From: Spartobacteria bacterium
GTDB taxonomy: Bacteria > Verrucomicrobiota > Verrucomicrobiia > Chthoniobacterales > UBA10450
NCBI GenBank assembly: GCA_003134765.1
Contig: PLCM01000034.1
Location: forward strand, 1-53,374
Direction: 5' to 3'
DNA: 53,374 nucleotides
The translations under genes and the position numbers were made by a program. Below the pieces are notes generated by a model. The model searched no databases. It was given only the letters and a program-made list of their open reading frames with translations, and had not been told where the DNA came from. Each line of letters begins with the position of its first letter. Position 1 is the first letter of the stretch. Below, piece after piece: positions 25,959-36,600 of the stretch.

Positions 25959-26447
25959 AGCTTCTGCGGGGTGGGGTTGCGGCTATTGTTAGTGGAAAAG
26001 TTCGCCCTACGGGGAGGGTAATAGATTGGATTGTGGGCGCGCTCCCCTGGCCGACGTTAGCGCCGAAGTTTCTTGCGGCGGCAAGTGGGGGTTTCGGAGG
26101 GGATCGCCGTTACTTGCTTCGATTATGTTTCTTTCGGAGAACAACCTTTGTCTTTCTTTGCCCGCCCTTGTTCCTCCGGGTATAGACGGTTTTCTTTCCG
26201 AGGCTGGCTTTTGGCATGTTGGATATTAATGTGATCGGTTACGCCTCCATGTGTCGAGCTTTTTTAGAGCCCTGCGCCCCTCCGCCGGATCGAAATAGAG
26301 CGCTCGATCAATACCTTGGTTGCTGCCGTGGCGGCCGAAGTGACGGCGTCCCGTCCGCCGAAGGCTGCTATATGAATTTCATTCAGCTCGTGCAAGGCAT
26401 CATCCTACCCACGTTTGGGCATCGCAAGGACGACAAAGCCAGAGAAG
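25959..26447. other. Gene-free spacer
   Basis: 489 bp between the starts of the helicase gene and the 3' end of the glycosylase gene. Short frames exist on the plus strand (for example 26216-26485 and the 37-codon frame from 26371), but they have poor coding character and the longer ones run into the glycosylase 3' end. I see no tRNA, terminator or repeat. The helicase promoter should lie in the first 100 bp, but no confident -35/-10 pair is visible. Confidence 0.4.
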
Positions 26448-27122
26448 TTATCGAGTCGCTGGCACAAACTCGCCAAGAAAATTGAAAATAAGCCGATCCA
26501 GCTCCCAGCCGTTTAAGCCTGCTTCGCGGGCAACTTCGAGATAGAACTCCTCATGCTGCTGGTAGGTCGGAAATGTAAGATCAAGCGATTGCGACAAGCT
26601 TTTTATCCGAGCGTCGACAGCAATGGAGTCTCGGAACTCGGGGTGATATACATCCATCAAAATGTTGCGAGCGTATTTATCCCCGATACCCGGTAAGGAC
26701 TTTAGAAACTTGATCTTGGCGTCTCTGCCGGGAAGGCGGAGGAGGCGATCCTTCGCTGCTTGTGGACCACCGAGCTGTGCGATGCGATCGAAGCAGCCGG
26801 TGAGGTAGCCTGCCTTAATGCTTGGCATTCTAACCTTCGCATCTCGAAAAGCTTGCTCGGCTGCCACACGGCGTTCGCGTGGCGGCAACTCTGCGAGAGC
26901 TTCGTACGTGACGCGACGATAGTTTTCCGGCTTCGAAAGCCCTGCCCAACCAACTGCCCGACCCATCGTGCCGAAACTCTGAAGCAGAAAGTGCCAAAGA
27001 AAATCGGGGCGCTCTAAATGGCGTTCCGAAGCCTTCAAGTCGTCGAGCGTTGATTTCCTTTCGGCCGCCAGTCTTCTCGCAACGTTTGCAAGTTGATGCC
27101 GCAATTTGTTAAGATCGTTCAT
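26448..27122 (-). CDS. HhH-GPD family DNA glycosylase
   Basis: 224 residues. The helix-hairpin-helix and GPD core is clear: FLKSLPGIGDKYARNILMD (about 145-163; the Lys after the GIG hairpin sits where endonuclease III has its catalytic Lys), then FRDSIAVDARIKSLSQSL, where the conserved Asp follows AV. No C-terminal Cys4 iron-sulphur cluster is present. It should excise damaged or mismatched bases, possibly T from T:G. It is divergent from the DISARM operon across a 241-bp shared promoter region. Base-excision enzymes of this type accompany some cytosine methyltransferase systems, so a link is plausible; general repair is the alternative. Confidence 0.75.
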   Translation of the reverse strand: MNDLNKLRHQLANVARRLAAERKSTLDDLKASERHLERPDFLWHFLLQSFGTMGRAVGWAGLSKPENYRRVTYEALAELPPRERRVAAEQAFRDAKVRMPSIKAGYLTGCFDRIAQLGGPQAAKDRLLRLPGRDAKIKFLKSLPGIGDKYARNILMDVYHPEFRDSIAVDARIKSLSQSLDLTFPTYQQHEEFYLEVAREAGLNGWELDRLIFNFLGEFVPATR

Positions 27123-27336
27123 GTGTTGGGCGGTTGAAGCCTAACGAGAATAATATGAGCAACGGCTGGCGAGAGCGAGCGTCCACTGCGCGAACTCTTT
27201 CGATCTATCTTAGAAAAACCCTGGCTACGCTGGGCGAGCGCACACAGACAAGTGTTCGGCAGCATTCGCGCGCTATTCCTTCTTCTTCTTCATGCTAAAA
27301 TCATCCTGGAGGTTACGCGACATTTAGAGGAAATGT

Positions 27337-27362
27337 GACTTATAGTCCATAGACTTATCGTC
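27337..27362 (+). promoter_or_regulatory. Paired C-box operators of the DISARM regulator
   Basis: GACTTATAGTC (27337-27347) and GACTTATCGTC (27352-27362) are near-identical 11-bp boxes with a centre-to-centre spacing of 15 bp. The first matches GACT-N3-AGTC, the C-box pattern bound by controller proteins of restriction-modification systems. The second sits in the perfect inverted repeat CATAGACTTATCGTCTATG (27348-27366). The boxes end one base before the ATG of the controller-like gene. TATAGT at 27341-27346 could double as a -10 element, which would give an almost leaderless mRNA as known for several C genes. Confidence 0.7.
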
Positions 27363-27363
27363 T

Positions 27364-27612
27364 ATGTCGTCGAAGGTTTCGCAGATGCCAAGACGCGCTC
27401 GCTCGCTCACCTACTTCGGAGAAAATGTCAGGAAGATGCGCGGGGTATCGGGCCTTACGCAAGTGCGCCTTGGGGACAAAGCCGACCTCGACCCGACTTA
27501 TATCAGCGGGATTGAGCGAGGCGTTCGCAATCCGAGCTTGCTGATCATCTCAAAGCTCGCAAAAGTGCTCGGAGTTCCTGTTGCGAAGCTTTGCGAGGGA
27601 GTCCGGGAATGA
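27364..27612 (+). CDS. C-protein-like XRE family transcriptional regulator
   Basis: 82 residues, the size of restriction-modification controller (C) proteins. The HTH lies at about residues 18-70: FGENVRKMRGVSGLTQ, LGDKADLDPTYISGIERGVR and NPSLLIISKLAKVLGVP. The TYISGIERG recognition helix is typical of C proteins. It directly follows paired C-boxes and its stop overlaps the methyltransferase start (ATGA), so it should bind its own promoter and time expression of the whole operon. An in-frame ATG at 27385 would give a 75-residue protein; I chose 27364 because leaderless starts next to C-boxes are usual, but cannot exclude the shorter form. Confidence 0.85.
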   Translation: MSSKVSQMPRRARSLTYFGENVRKMRGVSGLTQVRLGDKADLDPTYISGIERGVRNPSLLIISKLAKVLGVPVAKLCEGVRE

Positions 27613-29279
27613 CCAAATCGGCATCGGATGTTGCGACATCGCAGTCGCCGACCTTTATCGACCTTTTCTGTGGCTGCGGTGGATTTACATTGGGGATGGA
27701 ACGCGCGGGTTTTCGTTGCCTTGCTGCGATCGATTTCAATCCTGAGGCTATGGCAGTCTTCCACGCGAATTTCTCTGAGGTTACGCACGCGCTGGAGAAG
27801 GACTTGACTAGGTTTGCGCCGGAAAAACTCGCAGCTCTGCTCGGCAGGCAACAGGTGGACGTGATTGTCGGCGGGCCGCCGTGTCAGGGCTTCAGCACGG
27901 TCCGTCAAGTTGATGCGGCCAATCACGGTTCGCGCGTTCGCCGCGACAAACGCCGATACCATTACCGCCATTTCCTCGCTTATGTGGGCTTCTTTCGCCC
28001 GCGGGTATTCGTGATGGAGAACGTCCTCGGAATTCAAAGCGCGGCGAAGGGAAAATTTTTCACTCGCGTGCAAGCGGAAGCGCGGGCTTTCGGCTATCGA
28101 GTGCATTCTCAGGTGGAGGAAGCGTGGACGTTGGGTGTGCCGCAGAAACGGCGTCGACAACTGATCGTCGGCGTGCGCATCGATGTGCCGGGATATTTCC
28201 CGACGCAGCTTGCGCCATCGGCGCGGGCGTGGTGGAACCAGGATGAGCCAGGCGATTGTCCCACGCTGGGGGATGCGATTGGCGATCTGCCCCGACTTCG
28301 CGCTGGGGGGGGCGACGAGGAGACTGAGTACGATTTCTCATTGCGAGGAAATGTGCTCGCCAAACGGGGGGAGCGTGCAAAGCACTACCTGACGAACGTC
28401 CTGGAGATCGCTCGTGCTTCGCATCTCACCGCACACCGCGCCCGCCCACACAACGAGCAGGACCTCCGGGACTTCGCACGCCTCAGGGAAGGAGAGCACT
28501 CGGCAGAAGCCATCGCTCGCGGCGAAACGATGGAGTTCACATACAACCGCGACATCTTCAAAGACCGTTACAAGCGACAACATCGAGAGGAGCTTTGCTC
28601 CACAATCGTCGCGCACCTGAGCAAGGATGGCTTGATGTTCATCCACCCGACGCAGAATCGGTCACTAACCCCGCGAGAGGCGGCGCGCGTCCAGAGCTTT
28701 CCTGATTGGTTTCAATTTCCTGTCAGCCGAACGCATCAATTTCGTATCATCGGCAATGCAGTGCCACCCCTTGTCGGTGAGGCAGTTGGTCAGGAGGTAA
28801 GGGAATTCCTCCGCAATGCCGCGAAAAAACATCCTCAACCGGCGTTCAAGCTGGGGCCGCTACCCGGAAACGAAATCGAAGCCTTGAACTGGCTGCTGCC
28901 GTTCCTCGATAAGGACAAGCGTGCACTTCACCGCGTGTCTTCGGATGCATTCAAGCGTGCCTGGTATGCGATTGCATTCCTCTACGCCGGTCTTCATCCC
29001 GACGGAGCGCTCGACCACGGCACGACCATTTCCAACATTGTTGATGATTACCCCCTAGCAAGTCGTCGGGAACCGCGCTTGCTTGCGCCTTACTATGAGC
29101 GCAGTGGCTGGCCGGTTGTTCTCGCCCCGATTGCGCGCGAGGCATGGCGGCGCTACGAGGCGGGAGAGTTGAAAGACGCCCAGTTATACTGCTCGGAGGC
29201 GCAAATGGCGGGTATGTGTTTTCGCAGTCCTTGGATGGCTGCGGGGCAGATAGCTGGCCGGGCGGAGTTTGCGGCGTGA
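27609..29279 (+). CDS. drmMII: DISARM C5 cytosine DNA methyltransferase
   Basis: 556 residues. C5-MTase motifs in order: I FIDLFCGCGGFTLGMERAGF (about 17-36), IV VIVGGPPCQGFS (catalytic Cys near residue 93), VI VMENVLG (about 136), VIII PQKRRRQLIVGVR (about 180) and IX-X RVQSFPDWFQF plus GNAVPPLVG (about 360-390). A C-terminal extension of about 160 residues (EIEALNWLLPFLDKD onwards) is beyond the usual MTase and probably operon-specific. It methylates host DNA so that the DISARM machinery can tell self from phage; the target site cannot be read from sequence. It is coupled to the regulator upstream and 12 bp before DrmE. Confidence 0.88.
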   Translation: MTKSASDVATSQSPTFIDLFCGCGGFTLGMERAGFRCLAAIDFNPEAMAVFHANFSEVTHALEKDLTRFAPEKLAALLGRQQVDVIVGGPPCQGFSTVRQVDAANHGSRVRRDKRRYHYRHFLAYVGFFRPRVFVMENVLGIQSAAKGKFFTRVQAEARAFGYRVHSQVEEAWTLGVPQKRRRQLIVGVRIDVPGYFPTQLAPSARAWWNQDEPGDCPTLGDAIGDLPRLRAGGGDEETEYDFSLRGNVLAKRGERAKHYLTNVLEIARASHLTAHRARPHNEQDLRDFARLREGEHSAEAIARGETMEFTYNRDIFKDRYKRQHREELCSTIVAHLSKDGLMFIHPTQNRSLTPREAARVQSFPDWFQFPVSRTHQFRIIGNAVPPLVGEAVGQEVREFLRNAAKKHPQPAFKLGPLPGNEIEALNWLLPFLDKDKRALHRVSSDAFKRAWYAIAFLYAGLHPDGALDHGTTISNIVDDYPLASRREPRLLAPYYERSGWPVVLAPIAREAWRRYEAGELKDAQLYCSEAQMAGMCFRSPWMAAGQIAGRAEFAA

Positions 29280-29291
29280 GGCGACGCAAGA

Positions 29292-31892
29292 ATGGAAAAG
29301 ATTTTCGAGGACCTCGGAAAGCAATTTCCTCTTCTCACTTGTTTGCAGCTGCGCAGCGGCGACGCCGTACCCGAAGACATCGCTCCATTTGTGGGGGTCA
29401 TTCTTGGGGCGATTGAACAGCGACGGCACGCATCCTTTTGTTTCGTATTCCCGAAAAAGACCCAGATCGCGCCCCTAACGGCGGTAGTCTATTCACTCAG
29501 CAAATTCGCCGTCGAGTTTCCCAGGCTGGCTGAGGAATACGCCTCCAAGAGCTTTCATATCGGACAGCGAGTGAAAGTGCATCCGACTGGCCACGTCTTT
29601 AACTTCGGTGGACTCTGGCACGATGACCCGACGCGCTTTCGGTTAGAAATTACCAATCACCCAGGTTCGGCGTTTACTTGGCGTACCTCGGAAATCTTAC
29701 GTTTGGAACCAACGCAGCGGTCTACGCCTCGCGGCCAGCTTGAGCACATGCATTCTCTGCTCGATGGAGGACAACTTTCCGCTCTTGATCGGTTTATCGG
29801 CACACGCACCTTCGGCAACACTTCCTTGTTTGAGAACCAAGTGCTTTTTCTCGGAGCTCGAACCGAATTCGACACGTTCCTTGCGGACACACGATTCTAC
29901 AAGAATGGGCTCGAGCGGACGCTCGCGGACCTTGTCTCCACCGGCATCGTGGGAGAGTCGGGACAGACAGAGCACGACGATCGCTACAATGTGGCCGGAC
30001 AGCCTTTTGTTGCCATTAGTCCGCGCATGGAAAACATCGCTGCTGCGTGCGCACTAGCCAAACCGCATTCCAAAGTCGTGCTGGTGGATGGTGCGAGCCG
30101 CATTATGGATTTGGGCAAATTTGACCAGATTTTCGAAAGACAGAATTTGATCATTTTCGCGGAGAGCGGAGACGATGAGAAGCTGCGGCAGCTCCATGAT
30201 CGCGGCTGCAGATTCTGGCGCTTCTCGCTCGCCGATTTTGAATTGGGACGTGGAAAAAACGCGAGCACGACAACATCTCATTCGAGAGGGTTTTTTGGAC
30301 CGCTTGTCCGTGCCGCTACGAATGAGTTTTCATGCAAGATTGAGCCGGTTTCCTGCGTGAACGAACAGTTGGATGTTGCGAGTAATTCACTGGAGACTTG
30401 CGAGCGAGCGCTCGAAGAATCAGATACCGATGAAACGAGGAAGCTTTTAGGAAAAATTTACGGCGTGCTCATGCGGTGTGCCGGTCTCGTCCGGCCGCCT
30501 TTGAAAGTCGAGCGGGAACAGATTGTCCAATCAATCGACCGTCTTTCATCAGCGGCGAGTGAGCGTACAATGTGGCTCCCCGAAAAGGCTGCAACAGGTC
30601 TAAGAGAAGCGTGCGAGGCTATCAGGCAGGCGGTCGGGGACGCCACTCTGGGAAGCTCGAAGGGTGATGCGGTGGAGGCGGTAACCGCGTCGGTGCGCGC
30701 GAGTGGAGCCGCGCGGATCGGAGTTATTGTCCGCAATTTAACGCAGCACAATGATCTCACTTCATGGTGTGCTGCTCATTCGTTGAGCCTCCCCGTGCTG
30801 CTACCTGCCAGCTTGCAAGAACAAGGTTATTTCGATGCGCTGATATGTGTCTCCTGGCCCAACACCGCCACTTTTCAACGCGTGCTTGCGTGCCATGCCG
30901 CACCGACGATCTACCTGGTAGGTTATGATTTTGAGCAGAGGTGGCTGGCGCAATTTGGTCGTCGTCGTGCCCAAGCCTTCCGCGTCCCCAGCCTCGGAGG
31001 TGCTGAAAAGTCGGAGCTGATTGGTCATGCCGGCGACGTGTCAATCGCCTGGCCTGAACCACCCTCTCGTGTCGCTCCTGTCGAGGTTGCTCCGGTCAGC
31101 GGCGAGTTCCACATCTCGAGTTTTGAAGAGAAGATCACCGGGAAAGGCAAAGGCATCGCCCAACCCGCAGTAGATGGGGAAGATGATCTCGTTGCTGCGA
31201 CTTTCGTGAGTTTTGTGGGCGATGCCTACGCATATTTGACCGCCAGCAACAAAGTTCCGGTCATCACCGAGCTTGTATCCGGGCGCGGTGATGAGAGTTA
31301 CACGATTCCAAGGCGCCGGATTGAACAAATCAAGCCTGGAGAAGTGGTCGTTTTCCGAGAAGGCGGAAAGCGTGATGTCATCCACGCACTTGCTGATGAA
31401 AGGATGGGCGACAAGGCAATGGGAATCCGTGCCCTCGCCGCGCAATGGCAGCATTCGCTGCGCGAATCCAATTTGAGCGAGGCCGAGCTGTATGAATCGC
31501 TAGTCGCTGCTGGATGTTCCCGCGGAGAAGCGGCAGTTAGGAACTGGCTGTATGATGAATCGATGATCGGACCCCAGAGTGAGAGCGACGTAACAGCCAT
31601 CGCACGGGCAACCGGTGATGAGACGTTGCTGCGCAATGTATCTCGCGTGTGGCAGGCAATGCAGAATTTGAAAGGTCAACATCAAGCGGCTGGGAGGAGG
31701 CTCTTACATGTGCTCTTACGTGAGTTGCCCAACCGTGTCGGCGAGCTTGTGGGGGGCCGTACGCGAATTGAAATCGAGAACACCATTGGTGCGTGGATTG
31801 TGCAGGTCGAAAGCATCGCACCCGCTCCTGTGCAGTGTCCGCGCTCGCAGGTAAACAGCTTGCTTTGGGACGAAGGAGACGATTTCTTCTGA
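29292..31892 (+). CDS. drmE: DISARM protein DrmE
   Basis: 866 residues, no signal peptide. The N-terminal half has segments such as FCFVFPKKTQIAPLTAVVYSLSKF and VAISPRMENIAAACALAKPH without a nucleotide-binding loop. The C-terminal part (IKPGEVVVFREGGKRDVIHALA, EAAVRNWLYDESMIGPQSESDV and GQHQAAGRRLLHVLL) resembles the end of class 2 DISARM DrmE proteins as I remember them. The operon position between DrmMII and DrmA supports this. DrmE has no firmly assigned activity, but class 2 DISARM loci carry it. Spacing: 12 bp after the methyltransferase, 9 bp before the NERD helicase. Confidence 0.72.
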   Translation: MEKIFEDLGKQFPLLTCLQLRSGDAVPEDIAPFVGVILGAIEQRRHASFCFVFPKKTQIAPLTAVVYSLSKFAVEFPRLAEEYASKSFHIGQRVKVHPTGHVFNFGGLWHDDPTRFRLEITNHPGSAFTWRTSEILRLEPTQRSTPRGQLEHMHSLLDGGQLSALDRFIGTRTFGNTSLFENQVLFLGARTEFDTFLADTRFYKNGLERTLADLVSTGIVGESGQTEHDDRYNVAGQPFVAISPRMENIAAACALAKPHSKVVLVDGASRIMDLGKFDQIFERQNLIIFAESGDDEKLRQLHDRGCRFWRFSLADFELGRGKNASTTTSHSRGFFGPLVRAATNEFSCKIEPVSCVNEQLDVASNSLETCERALEESDTDETRKLLGKIYGVLMRCAGLVRPPLKVEREQIVQSIDRLSSAASERTMWLPEKAATGLREACEAIRQAVGDATLGSSKGDAVEAVTASVRASGAARIGVIVRNLTQHNDLTSWCAAHSLSLPVLLPASLQEQGYFDALICVSWPNTATFQRVLACHAAPTIYLVGYDFEQRWLAQFGRRRAQAFRVPSLGGAEKSELIGHAGDVSIAWPEPPSRVAPVEVAPVSGEFHISSFEEKITGKGKGIAQPAVDGEDDLVAATFVSFVGDAYAYLTASNKVPVITELVSGRGDESYTIPRRRIEQIKPGEVVVFREGGKRDVIHALADERMGDKAMGIRALAAQWQHSLRESNLSEAELYESLVAAGCSRGEAAVRNWLYDESMIGPQSESDVTAIARATGDETLLRNVSRVWQAMQNLKGQHQAAGRRLLHVLLRELPNRVGELVGGRTRIEIENTIGAWIVQVESIAPAPVQCPRSQVNSLLWDEGDDFF

Positions 31893-31901
31893 CCATTGTT
31901 T

Positions 31902-33683
31902 ATGGCGAAGATGATCCCCCCTCATTGCGACGACAAAGCGCCTAACAGCGAGCGGCGCGTCTTCGACTTACTTAGGAATGATCCGGCTACCGCGGATTGG
32001 GTGGTTCTCCATTCGCTTAATCTTGCCCGGTCTGGAAAGAGACCTTATGGAGAGGTCGATTTCGTTGTCCTTGTGCCTGGCGGCGGCGTGTTTTGTATTG
32101 AGGTGAAGGGTGGACGCGTGGCGTGCAAAGACGGCATTTGGACGACCACGAATGCATCTGGATGGACGGATGATCTGAAGCGCAGTCCATTTAAGCAGGC
32201 TAATGATGCAATGTGGGCCGTGCGTGATGCGTTGGAAAAGCGGCTCGAGAATTCGGCGGACTTCCAAAAGGTTGCTTTTGGCTATGCAGTGATTTTCAGC
32301 AACATCGTCATGCCACCACTTGAACCCGGGGTAGAGCCTTGGGAAGTCATTGATTGTGACGGCCTCGAGACGCCGATTTCTGCGCATGTGCTGCGAATGG
32401 CAAAAAACCAACGCGCCCGGTTTCACCTTCGTTCTTCGCCGGCCGAGCCCCAGCCGGTGCTCCTCAAACAACTTCGCGACGCCCTACGCCCGGATTTTGA
32501 CCGCGTCATCGCTTGCTCGTCGGAATTACGTGAATCGGAGCGAAAACTGCTAAGCTTGACGGAGGAACAATATCATATCCTCGATCTCGTCGCGGAAAAT
32601 CCGCGCTGCCTTTTTGAAGGTGCCGCGGGGACGGGAAAGACGTTACTCGCGCTGGAATACGCGCGACGCTGCGCCGCGGCAGGGCAGCGCGTGTTATTGG
32701 TTTGTTTCAACAAGCTGCTCGGCGAATGGCTGGCGACTGAATTGGGTGCGTCCGAGTCCAACGGGAAGGCTACGGCCGGTCGCTTTTATAAGTGTCTGCG
32801 GGAAGTGATCGTTGCGTCGCCTGGTTGTGCCGAGTTTGCCGAAGCGGAACAGCGCGCTTCCGGCGACTCTCTATTCGACGACGTATATCCGTTCTACGGG
32901 CAACTCGCACTCGACGACGCTGCGAAAAAATATGATGTCGTCGTGGTGGATGAAGCGCAGGATTTGGTGCGCAGGCCGGTGCTCGACGTTCTGAACGCTT
33001 GGTTACTCGGCGGGTTGAGCGACGGACACTGGGCATTCTTCGGAGACTTTCATCGGCAGGCAATTTACGGGACAAAGAGCGACGGCGATCCACACGAGAT
33101 GCTGCGAGCGATGTGCCCATTCGTCGCGCGCGCGAATCTCACGCAGAACTGCCGCAACACGCGACGCATTGGGGAGGAGACGGCATTGTTGTCGGGCTTT
33201 ACCTCGCCGCCGTATCGAATGGGACAGGTGGAAGGCTTGGCAGTCGATTACATGGAATACGATGATTCGGCTTCGCAGCGAACGGCCTTGGTTAAGGTGC
33301 TGATGCGGTTGGCGAACGAACCAGGCGTCGACGCAGGCGAGGTCATTTTGCTATCACGGCACCGATTTGAGAACTCCGTAGCAGGAACGCTCAATGATGT
33401 CGCTGATTTTCGTGTTCGTTCCGTTGAACGACCGGCGGCGGGAGTGACTCGGGTGCCAGTATTTGTCTTCGCGACCGTGCAGGCTTTCAAAGGCATGGAA
33501 AGCAAGATCGTGGTCTTGTGCGATGTCGATGACGTTGAGTCGGACGAGAGCCGCTCATTGCTTTACGTCGGAATGTCCCGCGCCCGGTCTCTGCTTGTTG
33601 TGCTCCTTCACAAACGCACAAAGCCTGCGATGAAAGAGGCTTTCAAGAGGCAAATGACTGAACTGTGGGGAGCCAATGTATGA
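31902..33683 (+). CDS. NERD nuclease domain fused to SF1 (UvrD-like) helicase
   Basis: 593 residues from the ATG at 31902. Residues 10-180 are a NERD domain: SERRVFDLLRND, then YGEVDFVVLVPGGGVFCIEVKGG with the D...ExK pattern of the PD-(D/E)xK nuclease fold. The helicase begins at about 220 with Q-motif-like LTEEQYHILD, Walker A FEGAAGTGKTLLALEYA (about 240), Walker B VVVVDEAQDL (about 350), LTQNCRNTRRIG (about 418), FATVQAFKGMESKIVVLCDV (about 525) and YVGMSRARSLLVV (about 555). It sits inside the operon where DrmC or nothing would be expected and overlaps DrmA by 4 bp. It probably contributes nuclease/helicase processing of phage DNA. Confidence 0.82.
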   Translation: MAKMIPPHCDDKAPNSERRVFDLLRNDPATADWVVLHSLNLARSGKRPYGEVDFVVLVPGGGVFCIEVKGGRVACKDGIWTTTNASGWTDDLKRSPFKQANDAMWAVRDALEKRLENSADFQKVAFGYAVIFSNIVMPPLEPGVEPWEVIDCDGLETPISAHVLRMAKNQRARFHLRSSPAEPQPVLLKQLRDALRPDFDRVIACSSELRESERKLLSLTEEQYHILDLVAENPRCLFEGAAGTGKTLLALEYARRCAAAGQRVLLVCFNKLLGEWLATELGASESNGKATAGRFYKCLREVIVASPGCAEFAEAEQRASGDSLFDDVYPFYGQLALDDAAKKYDVVVVDEAQDLVRRPVLDVLNAWLLGGLSDGHWAFFGDFHRQAIYGTKSDGDPHEMLRAMCPFVARANLTQNCRNTRRIGEETALLSGFTSPPYRMGQVEGLAVDYMEYDDSASQRTALVKVLMRLANEPGVDAGEVILLSRHRFENSVAGTLNDVADFRVRSVERPAAGVTRVPVFVFATVQAFKGMESKIVVLCDVDDVESDESRSLLYVGMSRARSLLVVLLHKRTKPAMKEAFKRQMTELWGANV

Positions 33684-36600
33684 GTGCCGAGGTTAGAAGC
33701 GACATCATCGACTTTCTAAGGCGCGAATTGGTCGGACCAGACCCCGGTTTTCCCGCGCAGCAACTAAATCGCGAGGAAATTCTGCGTCCGCAAGATCCTC
33801 CCCGGCTGCGTTACAGCGCGGGTGTGTTGTTTCCGCGCAAAGCGCCCGTGGCGCAAGCCGAGAATTCCACTGAAGCAGAGAGCGATGCTGCTGCTAGCGA
33901 TGTGTCGGAAGGGGAAGAGCCGGAGAATGAGGAGACCGGTCTCGGTGATGCACGAGCTGATGCACGAGGCGAAGGCGAAGTGCCCACGGAACAAGAAGTA
34001 AATCGCGCGAACGAATTCCTCCCAAGCGCGATGGGAATCTCCGCGTTGGTGCGTTTACCAAAACGTCTGAAAATCGTCGTGAGCGCAGGCCGATACGAGC
34101 CATTGACTGTCGCGGGACTCGGGCGGCAGAACAAGGAGGGTAAATGGGTCGCTCATTGGTGGCGTAAGCCCGTCGAGGCAACGCTGGAGATTGATTGTGC
34201 GGAATTTCTTGTGCCCGGACCGAAGGTTGGAGTGGCACCGGTAGAGATAGACGGGGGCGCGACAGGACTCGTTATGCACATTTTCAGTCGGCCATTTGTC
34301 CATGCCAAAGAACCTGATCGAGAGCGAATAATCACGTTCACTTTGCTTAACGAGAAACAGGCAAAATCGATGCGGCCGGGTGATGAAGAATGCTTTTTTC
34401 AGTGTCACTTCGGCGTCATGGATGGAGAGGGCGGTAACTGTTTTCTTGAATATCCCGAGCGTGTCGGGCTGGCACTGGACGAAGAGGAGGAATCGCTGCG
34501 ACTACTCTTCGATCATCGCAAAACGTTCGCCGTAGGTCACGGCTGCGCGGCCAACTGGCCAGACAATGAAGGTGGAGTGATGTCACGCGTTTGGACCGAG
34601 TCATTGCCGTGCCATGAAATTAAGCCGATTGCACCCACGCGCATCGAAGGTCTTGATCTCTCAATGGCGGCGCTCGCCGCGGACAATGGCGCTGCCGTCC
34701 AGTTATGCCGACAACTCATAAGCGCGTATGAACAGTGGATTCGCGAGCAGGTAGACAAGACAACCACGCTGCCAGAAGAGTATCGAGCGGCAGCGGAGCG
34801 GCATCTGGAGGAATGCCGGGGGGGATATTCACGGATGCTTGCGGGAATTGAATTGCTCGCGACCGATGCGGACACGCAGCGCGCGTTTGCGCTGATGAAC
34901 GAAGCGATGCTGCAGCAACAGTTTCATTATGAACTGGCTTCATCCCCAAGTTTGCAGCGAAATTGGATTAAGAGCGGGCAAACGCTCGTACTGGAACGCC
35001 CTTACCAAGCGCCAAATATCCCCGGAGCACCGCCCGAGAGGGGTCGCTGGCGGCCCTTTCAGTTGGCTTTCATTCTCATGAATCTACGCTCGATGACACA
35101 GCGCGATTCTGATGAACGGAAAATCGTTGATCTAATCTGGTTCCCAACCGGCGGCGGGAAAACGGAAGCATATTTGGGCCTGACCGCGTTTACGGTTTTC
35201 TGGCGACGGCTGGAGAATACTCAGAACAGCGGCACGACGGCGCTCATGCGTTACACGCTTCGGCTGCTCACCACCCAACAATATCAGCGCGCCGCCTCGC
35301 TAATATGCGCGTGCGAGCTGCTGCGACGTGCCAAACCGGAAGAACTCGGAGTCATACCGATTTCTATTGGTCTTTGGGTCGGGGGCGATGTGACTCCGAT
35401 TCGGCACGCCGACGCGGTGAAGCGACTTCAGGAATTACTTGATGGCGGATGGGAGAATCCGTTCATCATGTTGAATTGCCCTTGGTGCGGTGCCCAAATG
35501 GGGCCGGTGGAATTTGGCAGAGCCAATCGGGTAAAAGGCTACATCCAACGCGGTGCCCCACAGCGCGTTGAGTTTTGTTGTGAAGACCCGGACTGCGATT
35601 TCGATGGCCTGCCGTTGTATGTCGTGGACGAAGCCATCTACGCCGAGCGACCGACGTTGCTCATCGGCACCGTAGATAAGTTTGCGCTTTTGCCTTGGTA
35701 TCCGCAGGCCCGTCACCTTTTCGGTCTCGATACTGACGACGAAATCTCGCCGCCAGACCTTGTGATTCAGGACGAACTGCACTTAATCTCCGGCCCTTTG
35801 GGGTCAATGGTGGGGCATTACGAGACCGTGCTCGACGCTCTCTGTACGGCAGAGGAAAGAGGAAAACGGTTGCCCGCGAAAATCATCGCTTCAACGGCAA
35901 CCATTTGCCGCGCTGTCGAGCAAGTCCGCAATCTCTATTCGCGGGATGTATTCCTATTTCCGCCGCAGGGTTTGCGCGCTGGTGATTCCTTTTTTGCAGC
36001 AGAGGAACGGAAGACTATCGGACGAGTGTATGTGGGCGTGTTTGCCACCGCCCTCTCGTCGCACGTAACTGCACAGATTCGCGTGATCTCCGCGCTGCTC
36101 CAAGCGGTAAAAAGTATCTCCGAAAAAGCGCCGGCTGGGCTCGATCCGTACTGGACAGTGATGACTTACTTCAACAGCCTCCGCGAACTCGGCCACGCTG
36201 CGACGCTAATTCGCGCGGACATCGCCGACTATCTCAATGCGATGTGGGATCGTCTTCAAATTCGCCCAGATGGAACGAGTGATCCGCGGCGTTTCATCAA
36301 TGCAGACCGTGAGCTAACGAGTCGCGTGCAGAGCAGCGAAATTCCGGAAATCCTTCAGCAACTTTTCGTGCAATGGGATGGAACTAGGGAGTCGCACCCA
36401 ATCGACATCTGTTTGGCCACGAACATGATTCAAGTCGGACTCGATGTCTCGCGTTTGGGACTGATGACCGTCGTCGGACAGCCAAAGACGACCTCGGAAT
36501 ACATACAAGCAACAAGCCGCGTGGGCCGTGCCAGTCCGGGGCTCGTCGTCACGGTTTACAATCCTGCAAAACCGCGTGACCGGTCACTGTTCGAGCACTT

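Noticed and set aside
26216..26485. 89-codon plus-strand frame
   Set aside because: Poor coding character and it runs into the 3' end of the glycosylase gene on the other strand.
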